Assembly: GCA_001595885.1 (NCBI GenBank)
Contig: LSSH01000039.1
Location: 1-19,624, forward strand
DNA length: 19,624 nt
Reading direction: 5' to 3'
From: Candidatus Proteinoplasmatales archaeon SG8-5
GTDB lineage: Archaea > Thermoplasmatota > Thermoplasmata > SG8-5
Of this stretch, positions 1 to 7,186 are shown piece after piece. The notes under the pieces are model-generated. The model did no database searches, had not been told where the DNA came from, and was given only the letters and a program-made list of their open reading frames with translations. Position 1 is the stretch's first letter. Each line of letters begins with the position of its first letter. Position numbers and translations under genes: made by a program.

Positions 1-1
1 C

Positions 2-2503
2 TTCTGCCCCATCGGCGCCATGCGCAAGTGGGAGGGCGAGGTCGAGCCATTCAAGTGCATCTCCTGCGGTTCGTGCATTCGGGCCTGCCCCGAGGAGGCC
101 CTGTACTTCGAGGAGGTGGAGGCGCTCAGGGAAACCGTTTACCACCGCCAGGGAACTGAATGCCTACCGACGGGGGATATCGACGGCCAGATACCTGTAG
201 GGGAGTTCGATTCAGGCAATACAAAACATGCCTGGGACATAGAAGCCCTCAAGGATGGGCACAAGGTTCTGAAGTCTTACGAATACAAGAAAAGGGAGGT
301 CAGCAACGGTTATGCCGGCCGCACCCTTTACGTAGACCTGTCAAACCTGGAGATCAGGGAGAAACCAGTCACCGAGGACATGAAGAGGAAGTTCACCGGA
401 GGCCGCGGTTTTGGGCTCAAATTACTGTGGGACACCATCAAGCCGACGACCCGGTGGGACAGCGACGAGAACGGCCTCGTGTTAACGGCCGGCCCCCTCG
501 GCGGCTCCACCCAGTACCCCGGGTTCGGCAAGTCGCTCGGCCTTACCGTTTCACCGTCGACCGACATCATCTGCGATTCCAATGCCGGCGGTTTCTTCGC
601 GCCGTACATGAAATTTGCCGGTTTCGACGCCGTCCAGATACACGGTAGGGCGGACGAGGACGTGGTAATCTTCATCGACGGCGTTGAGGGCAGGGTCACC
701 ATAGAAACCGCACCCAAGGAAGAGGTCAACTCGCACCTATTGGCCGAGCAAGTGACACACCTGTATGCGGTCGACGATACAGAGGAGGCGAGGCAGAGGG
801 TTGCCGCGGTCTCGGCAGGCAAGGGGGCAGAGAACAGCTACTGGGGCTGCCTGAACATCTCTTTCTATGACATCAGGAGGAAGGTGGCACGACTGAAGCA
901 GCACGGCCGCGGGGGCCTTGGCACGGTACTCAGGCACAAGAGGATAAAGGCCGTGGTCGCTCGAGCGGAGGCCATCGACGGCCTGACCAACGACCCCAAC
1001 GACGCGGACGCCATGGCCAAGGTGGGCATCAAATATCACAGGGAGATCCGGGACCTGGACAAGGAGCAGTGCAACATGCGGACCGTGGGCACGGGCCACC
1101 TTGTCGAGATTATGGACGATTATGACCTATTGCCGACCGAGAACTACCGCTTCGGCAGCCATCAGAAGGCGTCTCAGATATACTCTCCCAACTTCTACAA
1201 GCTGTGGACCCAGGTCATACCGGACGGCTGCTGGTACGGATGCACCATGGCGTGCGCGAAAGCCGCGGACGGCGTCAAGGTCATTACCGGGCCATACAAG
1301 GGCCAAAAAGTAACTATCGACGGTCCGGAATACGAGACACTGGGCTGCTCCGCCAACATGGGCATCTGGGAGCCCAAGTGGGTGCTGGAGTTCAACTTCT
1401 ACTGCGACACGTACGGCATCGACACCATCTCGGCCGGAACGGCCATCGCCTTCTACATGGAGATGTTCGAGTACGGCATCCTCGACAAGGAGAGGTGCGA
1501 CGGCCTGGACCTCCGATTCGGCAACGCCGAGGCCATGATGGAGTTCCTGCACAGGATGGCCTCTGGATACGAATCGGAGTTCATGAACGCGGCGAGCAAA
1601 GGCTGCCGCAGGATGAAGGACTGGCTGAAGGCCAAGGGATGGGGCGACCCGCAGCTCGTCGAGGACGCAGGCATGGAGTCCAAGGGCCTGGAGTATTCCG
1701 AGTACGTGACCAAGGAATCGCTGGCCATGCAGGGGGGTTACGGTCTGACGCTGAAGGGACCGCAGCACGACGAGGCCTGGCTCATATTCATGGACATGGT
1801 GAACAATCAGATACCGACCTTCGAGGACAAAGCGGAGGCGCTGTGGTACTTCCCTATGTGGAGGACCTGGTTCGGCCTAAACGGGCTGTGCAAGCTCCCG
1901 TGGAACGACGTGGAACCGGCGGACAACGCCCAATCCGACGAACCAGCCAAGGTGCCGGAGCACGTGCAGAACTACGTTGAGATGTTCGCGGCGGTAACAG
2001 GGCAAAAGGTGACGAGCCACGACCTGATATCCATGAGCGAGAGGGCGTACAACTGGCAGCGGGCGATGAACGTGTGGATGGGCCGCGGAAGACGCGCCGA
2101 CGATTGGATACCGTACAGGTCAATGGGCCCGGTCACCGAGCTCGAGTACAACTCCAGAAAGGACAGGTACGACAAGGTGCTGGTGGAGAAGCTGGGCATA
2201 TCCCAGGATGACGTATCCTGCATGCCGGTCGAGGAGAAGATGAGGATATTATACGATTACCGCCAGGACCAGTATCAAAAACTGGCCGATGCGGTCTACT
2301 TCCGCCGGGGATGGACGCCCAACGGCGTGCCCACCCCCCAAAAGATGAGGGCCATCGGCTTCGGCGACGAAGATGAGATGCTGAATATGCTCCAGCAGAA
2401 GATTGATGAGGACGAGGCCGCGGGATTGAACGTCTGGGGCGGGGACTACGGGGCCGAAGAGAGGCCGCCGACCGACGACCTGAAGTACTGGGAAAAGTGG
2501 TAA
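2..2503 (+). CDS. Ferredoxin-domain / aldehyde:ferredoxin oxidoreductase (AOR family) fusion, 5' partial
   Basis: Tungsten (or Mo) bis-pterin enzyme of the AOR family, expected to oxidise aldehydes to acids, or run in reverse, with ferredoxin as electron partner in the cytoplasm. The frame is open to the left edge: codons before the ATG at 20 read FCPIGA, the end of a first [4Fe-4S] motif, so that ATG is internal. Counting from it, a second cluster motif has Cys13, Cys16, Cys19 and Cys23-Pro. After a linker of about 80 residues comes the AOR N-terminal domain (GGRGFG, then a GPLGG segment), a cluster motif Cys404-X3-Cys408-X3-Cys412, and a fourth likely ligand at Cys624 in LCKLPW. The 833 residues present exceed the usual 600-700 because of the fused ferredoxin. 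The C-terminal part resembles BamB-like members of the family (from memory). The substrate cannot be told from sequence. AOR family is near certain; subfamily is open. Confidence 0.93.
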   Translation, partial: FCPIGAMRKWEGEVEPFKCISCGSCIRACPEEALYFEEVEALRETVYHRQGTECLPTGDIDGQIPVGEFDSGNTKHAWDIEALKDGHKVLKSYEYKKREVSNGYAGRTLYVDLSNLEIREKPVTEDMKRKFTGGRGFGLKLLWDTIKPTTRWDSDENGLVLTAGPLGGSTQYPGFGKSLGLTVSPSTDIICDSNAGGFFAPYMKFAGFDAVQIHGRADEDVVIFIDGVEGRVTIETAPKEEVNSHLLAEQVTHLYAVDDTEEARQRVAAVSAGKGAENSYWGCLNISFYDIRRKVARLKQHGRGGLGTVLRHKRIKAVVARAEAIDGLTNDPNDADAMAKVGIKYHREIRDLDKEQCNMRTVGTGHLVEIMDDYDLLPTENYRFGSHQKASQIYSPNFYKLWTQVIPDGCWYGCTMACAKAADGVKVITGPYKGQKVTIDGPEYETLGCSANMGIWEPKWVLEFNFYCDTYGIDTISAGTAIAFYMEMFEYGILDKERCDGLDLRFGNAEAMMEFLHRMASGYESEFMNAASKGCRRMKDWLKAKGWGDPQLVEDAGMESKGLEYSEYVTKESLAMQGGYGLTLKGPQHDEAWLIFMDMVNNQIPTFEDKAEALWYFPMWRTWFGLNGLCKLPWNDVEPADNAQSDEPAKVPEHVQNYVEMFAAVTGQKVTSHDLISMSERAYNWQRAMNVWMGRGRRADDWIPYRSMGPVTELEYNSRKDRYDKVLVEKLGISQDDVSCMPVEEKMRILYDYRQDQYQKLADAVYFRRGWTPNGVPTPQKMRAIGFGDEDEMLNMLQQKIDEDEAAGLNVWGGDYGAEERPPTDDLKYWEKW

Positions 2504-2543
2504 CCTTCTCCCCGCCTGTCTTCGGCATTGGCTTTTACCGGCA

Positions 2544-2565
2544 TGCCAAGCCTTCGGCGTTGGCA
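2544..2565. other. Hairpin downstream of the AOR gene
   Basis: TGCCAAGCC (2544-2552) and GGCGTTGGCA (2556-2565) pair with a TTC loop and one bulged G. It lies 41 nt after the AOR stop and is followed by an A-run, not a T-run, on the plus strand, so it is not a classical terminator. It could be a 3' processing or stability element. The element CTTCGGC(A/G)TTGGC also occurs twice in direct orientation here, at about 2520 and 2552. The rest of the 181-nt gap is AT-rich promoter sequence for the next gene. Confidence 0.35.
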
Positions 2566-2631
2566 AAAAATATTCAAAATACTATATCGTCAATCCAGGA
2601 TTTTTCGTATGATTAACAGTTTCGCCCACCC

Positions 2632-2662
2632 CTGCTTGATAGAGTTATATACTATCAAGCAG
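2632..2662. promoter_or_regulatory. Perfect palindrome enclosing a TATA-like element (probable operator/promoter)
   Basis: The arms CTGCTTGATAG (2632-2642) and CTATCAAGCAG (2652-2662) are perfect 11-bp inverted repeats around the 9-nt spacer agttatata, which carries a TATA-like TTATATA (2645-2651). The ATG of the next gene is at 2685, so a start site about 25 bp beyond the TATA would fall near 2673-2676. The palindrome would then lie upstream of the transcript. It is best read as a repressor site that blocks TBP access, not as an RNA hairpin. The binding protein is unknown. Confidence 0.6.
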
Positions 2663-2684
2663 TATTGTCACACAGTGAGGATCA

Positions 2685-3662
2685 ATGGCAAAAATGCTTG
2701 ACGGTTATAGGTTCAAGAGCCTGTGGACGACCCACATCGGCTGCATCAAGGGGGCGGTGGATTATCTGAATCTCGATATCAGCCTGCCGTGGATATTCGG
2801 GGGCACAGGCCACGCGTTCGTCATGAACATTCACGAGGAGCTTTGCCCCAGCGGGCCGACGGCCTGGCGGTTCCAGATGCTCTTCGAGCTTGCCCCCAAC
2901 CTCGGATACAAGACCGACGGGATGGCGGCATTCAGGAACGAGAAGGGCAGCGTGGATTGGGTGGACGCTCCGGAGGCAGCGTGGGACTTCACTAAGAAGT
3001 GCATTGACGCCAACGTCCCGGTGTACGGATGGGAGATGAAGGTGCCCGAGTTCTACTGCGTGCACGGTTATGACGATGTCGGCTACTACTACAACGGCTG
3101 CCTGGCCAATGACGGCGAGGGACCGAAGCCGTGGCAGGAGCTGGGACAGACCGAGATAGGCTACATCGAGATGTGCGGCGTGCATCCGGTCGAGCCCGCG
3201 CCCCCAGCAAAGGCGGTCAAGGAGGCGTTCGAGAAGGTTCTGTGGTTCGCTGAAAATCCCGAGGGATATGTGTTCCCCAAGTACGCCTCCGGCCTCAAGG
3301 CCTACGACTATTGGATGAAGTTCCTGGACGACTCGGTGGATTATCAGGAGGGACACGCCCACGGCATCGGTTATAACGCCGAGGTCTGGTCCGAGTGCCG
3401 CAAGTTCGCAGTCGATTTCCTCAACGAGGCCAAGTTCAAAATTAACGACCATGTCGAGTTGTTCGACACCGCGATAGAGCACTACTCCGAGGCCAGGGAC
3501 GCGATCCAATGCACCGCAGACCTATATCCGTTCCTGAGCCGCCAGCTCTCTTACCTCCAAGATGACGAAAGGAGGGCAAGCGCCGTCAAGGACCTGCAGA
3601 GGGCGCGGGACGCGGAGGAGCAAGGTCTTGAAGCGCTGGCCGAGTTAGTAAAGGTATTGTGA
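2685..3662 (+). CDS. Papain/C39-like (BtrH-N-like) protein of unknown function
   Basis: A 325-residue soluble protein without signal peptide or membrane segment. The N-terminus has THIGC (Cys20) followed by a helix and then an IFGG segment. That layout recalls the BtrH N-terminal / C39-like peptidase fold, where Cys precedes a helix and a 'Ser-Glu-x-x-x-Phe-Gly' region. Further on, VHGYDD (His127, Asp131) followed by GYYYNG looks like the histidine strand and the 'VVGYDD' turn of C39-type papain folds. Cys20, His127 and Asp131 or Asn137 are therefore candidate catalytic residues (inference from motif layout). The C-terminal 100 residues are helical and charged. The ATG at 2685 follows a weak GAGG. 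It heads a short plus-strand operon with the Cys-rich gene 10 nt downstream. Alternatives are acyl or peptide transferase, or a non-catalytic fold. The gene is certain; the family call is tentative. Confidence 0.85.
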   Translation: MAKMLDGYRFKSLWTTHIGCIKGAVDYLNLDISLPWIFGGTGHAFVMNIHEELCPSGPTAWRFQMLFELAPNLGYKTDGMAAFRNEKGSVDWVDAPEAAWDFTKKCIDANVPVYGWEMKVPEFYCVHGYDDVGYYYNGCLANDGEGPKPWQELGQTEIGYIEMCGVHPVEPAPPAKAVKEAFEKVLWFAENPEGYVFPKYASGLKAYDYWMKFLDDSVDYQEGHAHGIGYNAEVWSECRKFAVDFLNEAKFKINDHVELFDTAIEHYSEARDAIQCTADLYPFLSRQLSYLQDDERRASAVKDLQRARDAEEQGLEALAELVKVL

Positions 3663-3672
3663 GGTGATTATG

Positions 3673-4014
3673 ATGACGAAGATAATCGGAGTATGCGGAA
3701 TAGTCTGCACGGAGTGTCCGGCCTACAAGGCCACCCAGGCCGACGACGACGGGCTCAGGGCAAAGACCGCGACGGAATGGTCTCAAGCGTACGGCGCTGA
3801 CATCAAGCCAGAGCACATAAACTGCGATGGCTGCACAACTCCCGGCAGGAAAATCCACCACTGCTCAGAATGCGAGATGCGCGCCTGCGGTATCGCGAAG
3901 GGTTTGGAGAACTGCGGCAAGTGCGCCGAATACGCCTGTCAGAAACTAGAAGAGTTCTTCAAGATGGTGCCCGAGGCGAAGGAAACGCTGGATGACGAGA
4001 GAGTATCAACTTGA
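3673..4014 (+). CDS. Cysteine-rich DUF3795-type protein
   Basis: A 113-residue protein opening with VCGIVCTECPAY, the hallmark Cys-Gly-x-x-Cys-x-x-Cys-Pro-Ala-Tyr of DUF3795 proteins. These are common in anaerobic archaea and bacteria and have no established function. Eleven cysteines are visible (three in the first motif, then CDGC, CSEC, AC, NCGKC, AC), consistent with two or more metal sites (zinc or Fe-S, undecided). The ATG at 3673 was chosen because GAGGTGA (3661-3667) sits 5 nt before it. A GTG at 3664 and an ATG at 3670 overlap or crowd that ribosome site. The ribosome site also overlaps the upstream stop codon, so the two genes are translationally coupled and probably work together. 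Confidence 0.85.
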   Translation: MTKIIGVCGIVCTECPAYKATQADDDGLRAKTATEWSQAYGADIKPEHINCDGCTTPGRKIHHCSECEMRACGIAKGLENCGKCAEYACQKLEEFFKMVPEAKETLDDERVST

Positions 4015-4021
4015 GAAAGAC

Positions 4022-4067
4022 CTAAATACACCGATAATAATTTCCAGGGTAGAGGAAGAGCGTGAGG
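4022..4067 (+). promoter_or_regulatory. Probable promoter and ribosome site for the zinc-ribbon membrane protein
   Basis: CTAAATAC (4022-4029), preceded by a purine-rich GAAAGA, is a plausible BRE/TATA pair. A GAGG (4064-4067) lies 4 nt before the GTG start at 4072. A second AT stretch, GATAATAATTT (4033-4043), is an alternative TATA. No inverted repeat is seen. Confidence 0.4.
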
Positions 4068-4071
4068 AAGT

Positions 4072-5013
4072 GTGCCTAAAGAAATAATTCCTGAATGTCC
4101 GAAGTGTAATAGCCAGAACGTAAAGATTTATGCCGACCGTTCAGGATTGTGCCTTGACTGTAAATCACCAATAATGGATTTTGAAAAACCCGAGGAAACG
4201 TTAAAAACGCCAGAAGTCGACGAGAAAGACGAGTTAATACAGAGCATTTATTCCAAACCTCCGCAAGACGATAAATTCCCCGAGGATTTCAATCCTGTGA
4301 AAACCAAAAAAGGAATGGGATTGATTGCTCTGGGATTCAAGTTAATAATAATTTCCTTATTAGGTATTTTAGTATTCGGAATTTTAATTGCATTATTCGT
4401 ATTGAGCGAATCAGAGACCTTGGTGCTCATACTTATGATATTACTTTTCATCTTTGCCTTGTTAAGTTTTGTCGGTGAAATCATAGGAATGGTCGGGGTG
4501 GCGTTCCTACACCTTGGCAGAGACGAATACAAAGTAGAAAATCACTGGCTGAATCTTGGTACCGTTTTCATAGTGTTCTCTTTCATCTGCGGATTCTTAC
4601 CAAGGATCCTGATTACAACGATCGATGTAGACGTGGATTACAATATTATGGCAGGTGTGGACATGCTCTTGGGAATCGCTAGCCTCATCTTTTTCGGAAT
4701 AGGTTACGCGATCGTTCCAAGAGAGATAGTATCGACCAGCAGATGGCCCGACTTTCTCAAGGGTTTCTATCACATTCTCGGTTCCTTGGGTATAATATTT
4801 GGTATGGTGGCCCTGATAATCGTCCTTCCCTCGACCTTCGCCGGGCTTGCCCTGATCTGCTGCTTGGCTTCCCTGATCGGATTCATCCTAGCATTCATCC
4901 TTTATTTCACAGGTTTACTAGCCTTCAAGAGGGCCTACGAAGCTGGACCCGAGATGCCCTATAAATCAAAGGTGTATGAGCCCTCATACACCCATTGGAC
5001 TGACGATGAGTGA
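4072..5013 (+). CDS. Zinc-ribbon, six-TM membrane protein (hypothetical)
   Basis: A 313-residue integral membrane protein starting at a GTG that has GAGG 4 nt upstream. The N-terminal cytoplasmic-type zinc ribbon has Cys9-x-x-Cys12 and Cys27-x-x-Cys30. Residues 35-80 are a charged, Pro-rich linker. About six hydrophobic helices follow (approximately 83-111, 116-147, 160-182, 193-215, 232-254, 257-285), with a short polar tail. No catalytic motif or transporter family was recognised; similar zinc-ribbon-plus-TM architectures are frequent orphans in archaea. Base composition differs sharply from its neighbours: one 60-nt stretch at 4321-4380 is only about 28% GC, compared with nearly 60% around it. 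Membrane codons explain part of this, but recent acquisition is possible. Its stop is 10 nt from the convergent carboxyltransferase stop. Confidence 0.85.
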   Translation: MPKEIIPECPKCNSQNVKIYADRSGLCLDCKSPIMDFEKPEETLKTPEVDEKDELIQSIYSKPPQDDKFPEDFNPVKTKKGMGLIALGFKLIIISLLGILVFGILIALFVLSESETLVLILMILLFIFALLSFVGEIIGMVGVAFLHLGRDEYKVENHWLNLGTVFIVFSFICGFLPRILITTIDVDVDYNIMAGVDMLLGIASLIFFGIGYAIVPREIVSTSRWPDFLKGFYHILGSLGIIFGMVALIIVLPSTFAGLALICCLASLIGFILAFILYFTGLLAFKRAYEAGPEMPYKSKVYEPSYTHWTDDE

Positions 5014-5023
5014 TTTTATAACA

Positions 5024-6631
5024 TTACATTCTGAATAATGTGAAACCCGCCTCCGGGATCGGTGCGTTCAGGCTCGCCGATATTCCCAGGGCCAGTACTA
5101 ATCGCGTCTGCACGGGGTCGATGATGCCGTCGTCCCAAATACGGGCCGAGGAGTAGTACGGATTCCCCTCCTGCTCGTATTTTTCGAGGATGGGCTTCTT
5201 CAGGTCGGCGACTTCCTCGTCCGTCATCTCCACGCCCTTCCTGAATAGCTGGTCCTTCTTGACCGTGGATAGGACGTTCGCGGCCTGCTCGCCGCCCATG
5301 ACGCTTATTCTCGCGTTCGGCCACATCCACAACTGGCGGGGGCCGTAGGCGCGCCCGCACATGCCGTAGTTTCCCGCGCCGAACGAGCCACCGATGAGGA
5401 CGGTGAACTTCGGGACCTGGGCGGTCGCGACCGCGCTCACCATCTTCGCCCCGTCCTTGGCGATCCCGCCGGCCTCGTACTTACGGCCGACCATGAAGCC
5501 GGTGATGTTCTGCAGGAATACGAGGGGGATCTTCCTCTGGCAGCAGAGCTCTATGAAGTGAGCACCTTTCAACGCGCTCTCGGACAAAAGCACGCCGTTG
5601 TTGGCCAGCAGGCCCACGGGATATCCCATTATATGAGCGAAACCGCAGACGATGGTCTGGCCGTACAGCTCCTTGAACTCGTGGAAGCGACTGCCGTCAA
5701 CCAGCCTGGCTATGACCTCGCGGACCTCGAAAGGGGTGCGCGGGTCCTTGGGTATGATGCCGTAGATGTCCTCGATCGGATATATCGGGTCCTCAGGCTT
5801 CCGGACCGATAGGTGGGTCTTGGGCTGGCGGTTGAGGTTCTCGATGGCGTTGCGACCGTAGGCGAGCGCTTCTTCGTCACTCGTCGCGTAGTGGTCGGCA
5901 ACACCCGATTCACGGCAATGCACGTCGGCGCCGCCCAGGTCCTCGGCGCTGACCTCCTCGCCGGTCGCGGCCTTCACCAGCGGAGGTCCACCGAGGAAGA
6001 TGGTTCCGGTGCCCTTGACTATGACGGTCTCGTCGGACATGGCAGGGACATAGGCCCCGCCAGCGGTGCACGAGCCCATGACCAGGGCGATCTGGGGAAT
6101 GCTCATCGACGACATCTTGGCCTGGTTGTAGAATATGCGGCCGAAGTGCTCGCGGTCGGGGAATACCTCGTCCTGCATTGGCAGGAACGCCCCGCCCGAG
6201 TCCACCAGGTAGACGCAGGGAAGATTGTTCTCCATGGCTATCTCCTGGGCGCGGACGTGCTTCTTTACGGTCATCGGGAAGTACGTGCCCCCCTTCACGG
6301 TGGCGTCGTTGGCAATGAGCATGACCTCTCTCCCGTGAACAAGGCCGATGCCTGTGACTATTCCCGCCCCCGGGGCCTTGTCGTCGTACATTCCGAGGCC
6401 GGCCAGCGGGTTCAGTTCGAGGAAGGGCGAGTCAGGGTCGAGCAGGGCATCGATGCGCTCCCTGGCCAGCATCTTGCCTCTGGACTTGTGCAGCTCTGTG
6501 TTCTTCTCCCCTCCTCCGGCCTTCGCCCACCCGAGCTTCTCCTTCAGGTCCGCGACCATTCTGAGGTAATGCTCCCTGTTCTCCCTGAACTCAGCGCCGT
6601 TCACGTCTATCTTGCTTTCGATGGGTTCCAC
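5024..6631 (-). CDS. mccB: 3-methylcrotonyl-CoA carboxylase, carboxyltransferase (beta) subunit
   Basis: Transfers CO2 from carboxybiotin to the acyl-CoA, probably 3-methylcrotonyl-CoA, in leucine/isovalerate breakdown. The 535 residues match the usual length for this subunit. Recognisable stretches are VDSGGAFLP (about 143-151), GSCTAGGAYVPAMSDE (186-201) and GGPPLVKAATG (214-224) in the N-terminal crotonase-like half, and SFGAGNYGMCGRAYGPR in the C-terminal half. The SDE and GGPPLVKAATGE wording is more like MCC beta than propionyl- or acetyl-CoA carboxylase (family knowledge). The start is GTG at 6631: GAGGAGG (6645-6639) lies 7 nt upstream. Last gene of the four-gene operon, 31 nt after the biotin carrier. 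The neighbouring hydratase of LiuC type supports the MCC call over geranyl-CoA carboxylase, which remains possible. Confidence 0.92.
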   Translation of the reverse strand: MEPIESKIDVNGAEFRENREHYLRMVADLKEKLGWAKAGGGEKNTELHKSRGKMLARERIDALLDPDSPFLELNPLAGLGMYDDKAPGAGIVTGIGLVHGREVMLIANDATVKGGTYFPMTVKKHVRAQEIAMENNLPCVYLVDSGGAFLPMQDEVFPDREHFGRIFYNQAKMSSMSIPQIALVMGSCTAGGAYVPAMSDETVIVKGTGTIFLGGPPLVKAATGEEVSAEDLGGADVHCRESGVADHYATSDEEALAYGRNAIENLNRQPKTHLSVRKPEDPIYPIEDIYGIIPKDPRTPFEVREVIARLVDGSRFHEFKELYGQTIVCGFAHIMGYPVGLLANNGVLLSESALKGAHFIELCCQRKIPLVFLQNITGFMVGRKYEAGGIAKDGAKMVSAVATAQVPKFTVLIGGSFGAGNYGMCGRAYGPRQLWMWPNARISVMGGEQAANVLSTVKKDQLFRKGVEMTDEEVADLKKPILEKYEQEGNPYYSSARIWDDGIIDPVQTRLVLALGISASLNAPIPEAGFTLFRM

Positions 6632-6662
6632 ACCTATTCCTCCTCAAGGTTTTGTGATTTCA

Positions 6663-7178
6663 TCATTGTCCCGGTGACCCGGGATCATCTCCCTTCATCA
6701 TGTTAACGAGGACCACGCCGATGTCGACCTGGTCTCCCGCTTTGAAATGCACGTGCTCCACAGTCCCCGCGTACGGGGCCTTGATCTGGTATTCCATCTT
6801 CATGGCCTCGATGGTCATGAGCACCTGGCCCTCGGCCACGGCCGTTCCATCCGACACATCCACCTTGACGACCTTTCCGGATATCGGGGATGCGATGTCG
6901 GGCGAGAGCATCTCCAGCTCGTCAGTTTTCCTGCGCTTGCCCTCTGCGCGCGTGAACTTGTACACGTGCCCATGGAAGAAGATGTGGCGGAGGCTCCCCT
7001 CGGTGGCCATTGATATCTTCGATGGCTTGCCGTTGATGTTGAGGGTGAAGAATCCGGGCCGTATCTCCTTGGACGAGACATCGAACACCTCCTCGCCAAC
7101 GGTCACCTTGTACCCCTTGCCGTCCCGTTTGATATGGACGGGGTAAGACTTGCCGGCAAACTCGTACTGGAATTCCAT
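6663..7178 (-). CDS. Biotin carboxyl carrier subunit (split alpha chain, C-terminal part)
   Basis: A 171-residue carrier of the acyl-CoA carboxylase. The C-terminal biotinyl domain (about 93-162) has EAMKME with Lys127 as the biotinylation site, and the usual AP(Y)AGTV hairpin. Residues 1-80 form beta-rich sequence like the BT domain that links biotin carboxylase and biotinyl domains in fused MCC/PCC alpha chains. A short basic linker (KRRK, 81-84) follows. The ATG at 7178 was chosen because AGGTG (7188-7184) is 5 nt upstream; the frame stays open further upstream but only over the biotin carboxylase gene. The gap to the preceding stop is 8 nt, in a different frame. It delivers carboxybiotin from the 7187-8680 product to the 5024-6631 product. 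Confidence 0.92.
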   Translation of the reverse strand: MEFQYEFAGKSYPVHIKRDGKGYKVTVGEEVFDVSSKEIRPGFFTLNINGKPSKISMATEGSLRHIFFHGHVYKFTRAEGKRRKTDELEMLSPDIASPISGKVVKVDVSDGTAVAEGQVLMTIEAMKMEYQIKAPYAGTVEHVHFKAGDQVDIGVVLVNMMKGDDPGSPGQ

Positions 7179-7186
7179 GACCACAC

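Noticed and set aside
20..22. ATG at 20 as the true start of the AOR fusion protein
   Set aside because: Codons upstream to the window edge are open and encode FCPIGA, the end of a ferredoxin motif, so the gene begins outside the window.
2504..2684. A small gene or riboswitch in the AOR downstream spacer
   Set aside because: No start with ribosome site and no multi-helix pattern; only the single hairpin and the operator-like palindrome were seen.
2682..3509. Long open frame antisense to the papain-like gene
   Set aside because: It mirrors the plus-strand gene, has no recognisable domain or ribosome site, and arises from the GC-rich codon pattern.
5813..6706. Long plus-strand open frame opposite the carboxyltransferase
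   Set aside because: The opposite strand encodes an unmistakable full-length carboxyltransferase; this translation has no family features.
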